This document shows, one piece after another, positions 7,702 through 14,418 of a stretch of DNA of 64,000 bases. Below the pieces are notes generated by a model. The model saw only the letters and a list, made by a program, of their open reading frames with translations. It did not search any database and was not told where the DNA came from. Positions within the stretch are counted from its first letter, which is position 1; each line of letters starts with the position of its first letter. The stretch spans positions 7,192,001 to 7,256,000 of the forward strand of contig NZ_JAMZDZ010000001.1 of assembly GCF_024172085.1 (NCBI RefSeq). The letters run 5' to 3'. Origin of the DNA: Hamadaea flava. Its GTDB lineage: Bacteria > Actinomycetota > Actinomycetes > Mycobacteriales > Micromonosporaceae. Made by a program: the position numbers and the translations under genes.

Positions 7702-8277
7702 CTAAACCGGCAGGCGGTCGCGCAGCCGGGCCTCCGCCGCGACGAGCCGATCGCCGTCGATCGCCAGCCCGGGGTCCAGCAGCGCCTGGAGGAGCAGCCC
7801 GTCGAACAACGCCAGCGCCACTCCGCCGGCGTCCTCGCCCAGTGCGTCCGTGCCCAGGCCGAGCACCCGCGCCACGTCGGCCCGGGAGCGGCGGAACCCC
7901 TCGGTCAGCAGCCCGCGGACGCGGTCGTCGTGCTGGGACCGGGCCAGCGCACCGACGAACATCCTGGCCAGCCCCTCGTGCCGCCGCCGGGTCGCCGCGA
8001 TCGCCTCGGCCGTGCGCCGGAACCGGATCGTCGGATCGTGCCCGGCCAGGTCGCCTAGCGCCGCCGCGATCTCGGCCAGCCAGCGGTCGAGCCCTTCGAC
8101 GACGGCCGCGGTCATCAGGGCGTCCTTGGACCCGAAGTGATAGGTGATCGAGGCCAGGTTGGCTCCGGACTCGGCAGCGATCTCCCGCGCGGTGACCTTG
8201 TCCCAGGGCAGCCGTTCCAAGCAGCGCAGGACGCCGTCGATCAGCTCGCCTCGATTGCTGTGCTGTGGCACGGGCAC
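7702..8277 (-). CDS. TetR-family regulator
   Basis: 191-aa TetR regulator. The helix-turn-helix lies in residues about 12-58 (KVTAREIAAESGANLASITYHFGSKDAL), followed by a helical effector domain. GTG at 8277 gives a normal TetR length; a second GTG two codons downstream is possible. It is divergent from the DoxX-like gene at 8324 (46-bp gap) and co-directional with the deaminase-like gene. It probably regulates one or both through a site in the 8278-8323 spacer, where TTGTACAA (8298-8305) is a perfect palindrome. Confidence 0.88.
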   Translation of the reverse strand: MPVPQHSNRGELIDGVLRCLERLPWDKVTAREIAAESGANLASITYHFGSKDALMTAAVVEGLDRWLAEIAAALGDLAGHDPTIRFRRTAEAIAATRRRHEGLARMFVGALARSQHDDRVRGLLTEGFRRSRADVARVLGLGTDALGEDAGGVALALFDGLLLQALLDPGLAIDGDRLVAAEARLRDRLPV

Positions 8278-8297
8278 ACTCTATCCGTTGCGTGAAT

Positions 8298-8305
8298 TTG
8301 TACAA
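8298..8305. promoter_or_regulatory. Short palindrome in TetR/DoxX promoter region
   Basis: TTGTACAA, a perfect 8-bp palindrome followed 3 bp later by TATAGAT, a possible -10 for the DoxX-like gene. Candidate operator for the adjacent TetR protein; weak on its own because it is short. Confidence 0.35.
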
Positions 8306-8323
8306 GCGTATAGATTGGAGAGC

Positions 8324-8674
8324 GTGTTCGCAGCAACCATCGCCGTCACCGCAGCTCTCGCGGCTCTGCTGGCGTACGCGGCGATCCGAAAACTCAGTCA
8401 CGAGCCGTCCGTCGTCGCGAGCTACGCCCGGGTGGGCGTACCGGAGCGACGGCTCAACCTGCTCGCGGCGATCCTGATCGCCGGGGCCGCCGGTGCGCTG
8501 GCCGGACTGGTCTGGGCGCCACTCGGGATCGCCGCCGGGGCCTGCCTTGTCCTCTACTTCGCACTGGCGGTCGGCGCGCACGTGCGCTTCCATGATCTCG
8601 CCCACATCGGGCCGCCGATCGTCCTGCTCATGCGGGCCGCAGCCGCCCTGGCGCTGCGACTTCTGACCGGCTGA
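8324..8674 (+). CDS. DoxX-like integral membrane protein
   Basis: 116-aa membrane protein with four hydrophobic segments (about residues 2-20, 42-60, 66-85, 97-115). The signature YAAIRKLSHEPSVVASYARVGVPE between helices 1 and 2 is typical of DoxX-like family 2 proteins. The GTG at 8324 follows GGAG by 3-4 nt; longer in-frame extensions read into the TetR gene. The biochemical role of the family is unclear. It is often paired with a divergent TetR gene, as here. Confidence 0.82.
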   Translation: MFAATIAVTAALAALLAYAAIRKLSHEPSVVASYARVGVPERRLNLLAAILIAGAAGALAGLVWAPLGIAAGACLVLYFALAVGAHVRFHDLAHIGPPIVLLMRAAAALALRLLTG

Positions 8675-8741
8675 GGGTTTATCGGCCGGGCGTGCCGGAA
8701 TATATGGGATCTTCAAAGGTGCCGGTGAAGGGAGTGACGCG

Positions 8742-9977
8742 GTGCCGTTGTGGATCGCCGCCCTCAGCGCGGCCGTTGCCGCGCTCATCGTCGTGGAGAT
8801 CATCCATCGGACGATCGTCCGGGCCGGGCGCCGCTCGCCGATCATGGCCGAACTGGCCGACCACGCTCATCGGGCGTTCCAGGTCTTCGCGGTGATCTTC
8901 GCCGTCCGAGCCGTCGTCCTCGTCTCCCGCCAGAGTTTCGAGCTCAAACACGGGGTGCTGCACGCGATGGGCATCGCCCTGATCGTCGCCGCCGCGTGGC
9001 TCGTCGCGATGGTCCTGCTGGCGCTGGAGGACGCCGCCGAAGCGCGGTACCGCATCGACGTGCCCGACAACCGGGCGGCCCGCCGAATCCGTACGCAGAT
9101 CGTGGTGGTCCGCCGGGTCACCATCGCCGCGATCGTGCTGCTGGCCGTCGGCGTGGTGCTGATGACCTTCCCCGCGGTACGCACCATCGGGGCCAGCCTG
9201 CTCGCCTCGGCCGGCATCATCGGCATCATCGCCGCGCTGGCGGCGCAGAGCGTACTGGGCAACGTGATCGCCGGGCTGCAACTGGCCTTCAGCGAAGCCA
9301 TCCGGATCGACGACGTGATCGTGGTCGAGAACGAGTGGGCGCGCGTCGAGGAGATCACGCTGAGCCATGTCGTGCTGCAGATCTGGGACGACCGCCGGCT
9401 CGTGATGCCCACCTCGTACTTCACCACCAAGCCGTTCCAGAACTGGACGCGTACGCGGTCGGAGATCCTCGGCTCGGTCGAGTTCGACGTCGACTGGGCC
9501 GTGCACGTGCAGCCGATCCGCGACGAGCTGCGGCGGCTGCTGGAGACCAGCGATCTCTGGGACGGGCGGGTGTGCGTACTGCAGGTCACCGACGCGATCG
9601 AGGGCCGGGTGCGGCTGCGGGCCCTGTGCAGCGCCCGCGACGCCCCGTCGTTGTGGGACCTGCGGTGCCTCGTCCGGGAGCACCTGGTCTCATGGATACG
9701 CGATCAGCAGCCGTCGGCCTTCGCGCGTACCAGGACGGAGGCGGCCTGGATCGACGCGCGGCGGGAGTGGGCATGGGTGGCCGCCACCCCGGCGATCGTG
9801 CCGACCGTGCCGCCGGAGCCCGCGCCGGAGGAGGACGCGCGGGTCTTCAGCGGCAGCCCGGACGGGGAGGCGCGCGGGCAGGCGTTCGGCGGCCCGGAGG
9901 CGCCGCTGCACGACATCGTGTTGCACGAGCAGGCGGCGCTGGACGAGGTGGACGACGATCCGCCGGAAAGCCTCTGA
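8742..9977 (+). CDS. MscS-type mechanosensitive channel
   Basis: 411-aa small-conductance mechanosensitive ion channel. About four N-terminal membrane helices precede the pore helix and MscS beta domain: residues about 140-175 (SLLASAGIIGIIAALAAQSVLGN) are pore-like, followed by AFSEAIRIDDVIVVE..WARVEEITLSHVVLQIWDDRRLVMP. The C-terminal alpha/beta region follows, plus an acidic Pro-rich tail of about 75 residues not found in short MscS. GTG at 8742 has GAAGGGAG 7 nt upstream. It would release solutes from the cytoplasm under osmotic downshock. It appears to be its own transcription unit. Confidence 0.9.
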   Translation: MPLWIAALSAAVAALIVVEIIHRTIVRAGRRSPIMAELADHAHRAFQVFAVIFAVRAVVLVSRQSFELKHGVLHAMGIALIVAAAWLVAMVLLALEDAAEARYRIDVPDNRAARRIRTQIVVVRRVTIAAIVLLAVGVVLMTFPAVRTIGASLLASAGIIGIIAALAAQSVLGNVIAGLQLAFSEAIRIDDVIVVENEWARVEEITLSHVVLQIWDDRRLVMPTSYFTTKPFQNWTRTRSEILGSVEFDVDWAVHVQPIRDELRRLLETSDLWDGRVCVLQVTDAIEGRVRLRALCSARDAPSLWDLRCLVREHLVSWIRDQQPSAFARTRTEAAWIDARREWAWVAATPAIVPTVPPEPAPEEDARVFSGSPDGEARGQAFGGPEAPLHDIVLHEQAALDEVDDDPPESL

Positions 9978-10088
9978 GCCCGGGGGAGGGATTGTCGGTG
10001 GCGTGCTGTAGAACTGTCGCGTTCACGGATCATCCGTTCCGCGGGCGTCCACAGTGGCGCGCGCGTTTCGCCTGGGGAGGTCGATGGC

Positions 10089-10622
10089 GTGCAGCCACCT
10101 GTGTCGCCGGTACTGGACTGGGAAGCCCGTAGCACCGCAGTGGTGGTGCCGCCGGCCCGGCCGCGAAAACTCGCGAAGGTGCCCTTCGTGGAGTTGGCCG
10201 AGGGTCGATTGCAGGGGGTCGTCTCGTCGGGATCGGACATCGAACGGGTCTACGTCTCGCAGTTCACTGCGGGCGACCACACCTACAGCTGTTCGACGAA
10301 CAACAACCGGCCGTGCGGCGGCCTCTACGGTGACGACTACACCTGCAAGCACCTCGACTCGCTGATCGACGAGGCCGTCGTGCAGTTCGGCGCCGAGCAG
10401 GTGGCCCGCTACCTGCGCATCGACGCCGAGGGTGAGAATCTGCGCGGCCGGGACCTGGTCGGGATGACCTCCTGGAAGCTGGAGCGGTCGCCGGCCGCCG
10501 GGGTGTTCGCCCGGTTCCTGCGGCATCTGTCCTACCTGGAGCTTCCGGGTTCGGTCGAGCCGCTGCCGGAGCTGCACTGGTTCCCGGCGACGCAGACGCC
10601 GTCGGCGAAGGCGGGGCGCTGA
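10089..10622 (+). CDS. SWIM-type zinc-finger protein, first gene of second MoxR-VWA operon
   Basis: 177-aa soluble protein. Residues about 70-95 contain SCSTNNNRPC followed by YTCKHLDSL, fitting a SWIM-like zinc finger (C-x-C/C..CxH). No membrane segment is present. The GTG at 10089 has GGGGAGG 8 nt upstream. The stop overlaps the next ATG by one base (TGATG), so translation is coupled. SWIM proteins co-occur with MoxR and VWA genes in several bacterial clusters, where they are thought to bind nucleic acid or protein clients (inference). The operon runs unbroken for five genes to 17207. Confidence 0.65.
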   Translation: MQPPVSPVLDWEARSTAVVVPPARPRKLAKVPFVELAEGRLQGVVSSGSDIERVYVSQFTAGDHTYSCSTNNNRPCGGLYGDDYTCKHLDSLIDEAVVQFGAEQVARYLRIDAEGENLRGRDLVGMTSWKLERSPAAGVFARFLRHLSYLELPGSVEPLPELHWFPATQTPSAKAGR

Positions 10623-11974
10623 TGTTGGTGGAATGGCTGGCGCAGACGCCGACCGGCGTCGCGGAGACCATGGAGACGGTGACCGCCTTCGACGAGGCGC
10701 TCACTCACGGCTTCGGCCGGTTGAGCGAGTCGCGGCAGGCGGCGCTGACCGGGCTGGCCGGCGCGTTCGGCGCGACCCCGCTCGGTGAGCGACTGGCCGA
10801 CGCGGCGGCGAAGGTCGTGGCCGGTTCGCCCGGCGACGAGTATCTCGCGGCGCTGGCGGGTGGCCGGCTGGCGCTGCTCGGAGCGGTGCACGACGCGCTG
10901 CACACCGGGCTTGACAGCGCCATCGGCCGGCAGCGGGAGCCGTGGCAGGCGCCGCCGGCGGCGGACGCGGTCGCGGAGAACCTGCTCAGCGGCGTACGCA
11001 CCTGGCTGGTCGAGCTGGCGGTGGCGGGCTGGCGGGGAGTCACCGAGGATCTCGTCGGCACGGCCGACCCGCTGATCGAAGGACTGCTGGCCGAACCGCG
11101 TACGCGTCGCCTCGCGGTGCTGCTCGACGGGTTCGCCGCCGAGCTGCGCGCGTCGAGCCCCATCCTGACGCTGCCGCAGTTGCCGGTGCGTCGCTGGGCC
11201 GACCTCTGGTCCCGGGCGATGTTGCTGGCTCAGCCGGGATTCCCGGTGTCGGCGGCCGGTCAGCCGGTCACCGGGCGGTTCTTGCCGCTGGGCGTCGACC
11301 TGCACGAGCACCCGACCGCGGTGCAGGCGCAGGTGCACGGTCTGCTGGAGGCCGGTGGCGCGCCCAAGCTGGTGCGGATCTCGGTCAGCGCCGCGAAGGT
11401 CGACACGATCAGCGGCGCGGCCGTGTGGCGGCTGCTGCGCGGTTATCCGCAGTTGCTGGCCGCGCTGGCCGAGCAGCGCAGTCTCGACCTGACGGGCATG
11501 ACCCTGCTCGGCTCGGGCGACCTGCTCTGGGACGAGGCGTGCGCGGCGGCGGGCGAGCCGGCCGATCCGCTCGCGACCGCGCGGGTGCAACTCGCGCAGG
11601 CCGTGGCCGCCGCGGTGCCGCCGCTGGACCGGCATCCCGTCCGCCCGGCCGAGCCGGTGTTCCTCGAGGCGCACCAGCTGGCCGCGGACGGTCCGCTGAC
11701 CGTCGACACCGACCGGATCAGCTCGGCCGGTCCGATCACGGCCGAGATGGCGGCCGGGGCGTCGGCGATGATCGGCCTGCTGCGCTGGGACGCCGGGCGG
11801 TGGCTGGTGCAGCCGCTGGCGGTGGCGGCGACGGTGAAGAAGAAGCCGGTCACGGCGTACAGCGGCGACTGGGCGATGGGGCCGTCGGATCCCAAGGAGG
11901 CCAAGGCGGAGGCCGCGGCCGGGGACGCGGTTGGCGTACTGCGCGAGCGCGCGGGAAGGCTGCTGCGTAAATGA
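10622..11974 (+). CDS. Uncharacterised helical protein of MoxR-VWA-SWIM operon
   Basis: 450-aa Ala/Leu-rich soluble protein. I do not recognise a named domain. The middle (about residues 170-270) has strand-rich stretches around PQLPVRRWADLWSRAM and GRFLPLGVDLHEHPTAVQAQVHG, and the C-terminus ends KKKPVTAYSGDWAMGPSDP plus a helical tail. It overlaps the SWIM gene by one base and the VWA gene by four (ATGA). Its constant position between these partners suggests it completes the SWIM protein or serves as client adaptor. In related operons the SWIM domain and this region may be one polypeptide; here they are split. Confidence 0.6.
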   Translation: MLVEWLAQTPTGVAETMETVTAFDEALTHGFGRLSESRQAALTGLAGAFGATPLGERLADAAAKVVAGSPGDEYLAALAGGRLALLGAVHDALHTGLDSAIGRQREPWQAPPAADAVAENLLSGVRTWLVELAVAGWRGVTEDLVGTADPLIEGLLAEPRTRRLAVLLDGFAAELRASSPILTLPQLPVRRWADLWSRAMLLAQPGFPVSAAGQPVTGRFLPLGVDLHEHPTAVQAQVHGLLEAGGAPKLVRISVSAAKVDTISGAAVWRLLRGYPQLLAALAEQRSLDLTGMTLLGSGDLLWDEACAAAGEPADPLATARVQLAQAVAAAVPPLDRHPVRPAEPVFLEAHQLAADGPLTVDTDRISSAGPITAEMAAGASAMIGLLRWDAGRWLVQPLAVAATVKKKPVTAYSGDWAMGPSDPKEAKAEAAAGDAVGVLRERAGRLLRK

Positions 11975-13278
11975 CCGAGTTGGATGCCCGCCGCCAGGTG
12001 CTCTACTGGCGGCTGCTGGCCCGTATCTTCGACGGCGGCGAGGAACAGCCCGCGCTGGAGTCGGCGAGCATGGCGACGGTGCAGGCGGCGGGGTTGCCCG
12101 CGGCCCTGCTCGACCCGTCGGTCGCGGTCGACACAGTGGTGCAGCGGTTCCCGGAGCTGGCCGCCGAGTTCGACGGCCTCATGGTGCCCCCGGAGGACGA
12201 GGCGCCCACCGGCGAAGCCCAGGTACGCCGGGCCGCGCTGGTGTCGAAGGTGCTGCTCAACGTCTTCGCCACCGGGTCGGGCAATGTCTCCGCGACGCAG
12301 TTGGCCCAGTGGCAGTCGGACGCGGGCTGGTTCGAGAAGGCGATGGGCTGCGAGCCGGGGCAGCTGCGGTCGCGGCCGGGCGCTGCCGGTGAGCTGGCCG
12401 GGGTGCTCGCCGGGGTGGAAGGCGACCTGGTGAAGCGGATGCAGCTGCGGGAGGTGCTGGCCGATCCGAAACTGGCCAAGCAGCTGACTCCGAGCATGTC
12501 GCTGATCGAGCAGCTGCTGCGGGACAAGGACAACCTGTCCGGGGTGGCGCTGGCCAACGCCAAGGCGCTCATCCGGCGGTTCGTGGACGAGGTCGCCGAG
12601 GTTCTGCGTACGCAGGTACAGCAGACCAGCACCGGGACGCTGGACCGGTCGGTGCCGCCGAAGCGGGTGTACCGCAACCTCGACCTCGAACGCACGATCT
12701 GGAAGAACCTGACCAACTGGAACCCGGAGGACGAGCGGCTCTACGTCGACAAGCTGTTCTACCGGCAGACCGCCAAGCGCACCACCCCGGCGCGCCTGAT
12801 CGTGGTGGTCGACCAGTCCGGGTCCATGGTCGACGCCATGGTCAACTGCACGATCCTGGCGTCGATCTTCGCCGGGCTGCCCAAGGTCGACGTGCACCTG
12901 ATCGCGTACGACACGCGGGCGCTGGACCTGACCCCGTGGGTGCAGGACCCGTTCGAGGTGTTGCTGCGCACCAACCTCGGCGGCGGCACCGACGGCACGG
13001 TCGCTCTGGACCTGGCCCGGCCGAAGGTCGCCGATCCGCGCAACACCGTGCTCGTCTGGATCTCCGACTTCTACGAGTCGCAGGACCAGGCTGTCTTCAA
13101 CGGCCTGCAGGCCGTGCACCGCTCGGGGGCCAAGCTGATTCCGGTCGGCTCGGTCAACAGCGGCGGCCAGGCCAGCGTCAATCCCTGGTTCCGGCAGAAG
13201 CTCAAGGATCAGGGCACCCCGGTGATCTCCGGGCACATCCGCAAACTCGTCACCGAGCTCAAGAACTTCCTCGCTTAG
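11971..13278 (+). CDS. VWA-domain protein of second MoxR operon
   Basis: 435-aa protein with a helical N-terminal arm (about 270 residues) and a C-terminal VWA domain. MIDAS is complete: DQSGS near residue 276, Thr in GGGTDGT, and Asp in ISDFYES. It resembles the YehP-type VWA proteins from memory. Start ATG overlaps the previous stop (ATGA); the stop is 12 bp before the MoxR ATG. Length and layout differ from the 658-aa VWA protein at 2359-4335, so the two systems are not recent duplicates. It probably links the MoxR hexamer to its target in an Mg-dependent way. Confidence 0.88.
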   Translation: MTELDARRQVLYWRLLARIFDGGEEQPALESASMATVQAAGLPAALLDPSVAVDTVVQRFPELAAEFDGLMVPPEDEAPTGEAQVRRAALVSKVLLNVFATGSGNVSATQLAQWQSDAGWFEKAMGCEPGQLRSRPGAAGELAGVLAGVEGDLVKRMQLREVLADPKLAKQLTPSMSLIEQLLRDKDNLSGVALANAKALIRRFVDEVAEVLRTQVQQTSTGTLDRSVPPKRVYRNLDLERTIWKNLTNWNPEDERLYVDKLFYRQTAKRTTPARLIVVVDQSGSMVDAMVNCTILASIFAGLPKVDVHLIAYDTRALDLTPWVQDPFEVLLRTNLGGGTDGTVALDLARPKVADPRNTVLVWISDFYESQDQAVFNGLQAVHRSGAKLIPVGSVNSGGQASVNPWFRQKLKDQGTPVISGHIRKLVTELKNFLA

Positions 13279-13290
13279 GAGAAAACGCTG

Positions 13291-14418
13291 ATGACTCAAG
13301 AACAATCAGTCAACCTGCTGCGCGCTCCCGCCGAGGTGAAGTACGCCGAGGAGCTGGACTACCTGGAGTCGATCGACACCGGTGCCAAGCCCTTCACCTG
13401 GCGGCTGAGCCCGCGGATGGTCCGGATGTTCGTGCTGGGTTCGGAGCGGGCCGACGGCATCGACCGGGAGATCCCGCAGAAGTGGTTCGGCGACCGCAGT
13501 TTCGTCGAGCGCGCCATCGTCACCCTGGCGTCGGATCGGGGCCTGTTGCTGATCGGCGACCCGGGCACCGGCAAGAGCTGGCTGGCCGAGCTGCTGTCCG
13601 CGGCGATCTGCCGCAACTCGACGCTGGTCGTGCAGGGCACCGCCGGCACCACCGAGGACCACATCAAGTACTCGTGGAACGTCGCGATGGTGATCGCGCG
13701 GGGCCAGTCGCGTGACTCGCTGATCCCGTCGCCCATCATGGCCGCCATGGAGCAGGGCGTGGTCGGCCGGTTCGAGGAGCTGACCCGGTCGACCAGCGAT
13801 GTGCAGGACGCGCTGATCTCGATCCTGTCGGAGAAGTACGTGTCGATCCCCGAGCTGGACGACGACAACATCGTCTTCGCCAAGCCCGGCTTCTCCATCA
13901 TCGCCACCGCCAACAGCCGGGACCGGGGCGTCAACGACCTGTCGTCGGCCCTCAAGCGGCGCTTCAACTTCGTGCGCATCCCGGTGGTGACGAACAAGAA
14001 GAGCGAGGCGGAGATCGTCCGCTTCCGCACCGTCGAGCTGCTCAAGCGGCACCAGATCGAGCTGGACGTGCCGCCGACGCTGCTGGACATCCTGCTGCAG
14101 AGCTTCGCCGACCTGCGTACCGCGGCGGCCTCGGCGACCAGCGACGACGAGAAGCTGGAGTCGGCGTTGTCGACCGCCGAGCAGATCGGCGTGCTGGAGG
14201 ACGCCATCCTGCACAGCCAGTTCTTCGGCGACGCCCAGCTGAAGGCGCACACGCTGGCCGGTTCGCTGGTCGGGTCGCTGGCCCGGCGCAGCCCGGAGGA
14301 TCTGGCCATCCTCAACAAGTACTGGCACGGCGTGGTGGAGCCGCGCAGCAAGGCCGACGGCGGCGAGTGGCCGGAGTTCCTCGCCGGCGGCCGTGAGGCG
14401 ATCGCCACCCTGTCATGA
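13291..14418 (+). CDS. MoxR-family AAA+ ATPase of second system
   Basis: 375-aa AAA+ ATPase with Walker A GDPGTGKSW near residue 93 and sensor 1 in ATANSRDRG followed by the arginine-rich LKRRFNFVRIP. The Walker B region reads VVGRFEELTR, with Glu-Glu in place of Asp-Glu. The ATG at 13291 has AGGAGA 9 nt upstream. It sits between the VWA gene (12-bp gap) and the large DUF5682-like gene (4-bp overlap). The set of genes resembles, from memory, the yehL/yehM/yehP/yehQ cluster of E. coli. The role is likely chaperone-like remodelling of a protein complex. Confidence 0.9.
   Translation: MTQEQSVNLLRAPAEVKYAEELDYLESIDTGAKPFTWRLSPRMVRMFVLGSERADGIDREIPQKWFGDRSFVERAIVTLASDRGLLLIGDPGTGKSWLAELLSAAICRNSTLVVQGTAGTTEDHIKYSWNVAMVIARGQSRDSLIPSPIMAAMEQGVVGRFEELTRSTSDVQDALISILSEKYVSIPELDDDNIVFAKPGFSIIATANSRDRGVNDLSSALKRRFNFVRIPVVTNKKSEAEIVRFRTVELLKRHQIELDVPPTLLDILLQSFADLRTAAASATSDDEKLESALSTAEQIGVLEDAILHSQFFGDAQLKAHTLAGSLVGSLARRSPEDLAILNKYWHGVVEPRSKADGGEWPEFLAGGREAIATLS

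Noticed and set aside
7694-8845. N-terminal extension of the deaminase-like gene upstream to 8845
   Set aside because: The extension overlaps the TetR gene in another frame and the DoxX-like gene; the natural start at 7693 sits at the conserved fold start.
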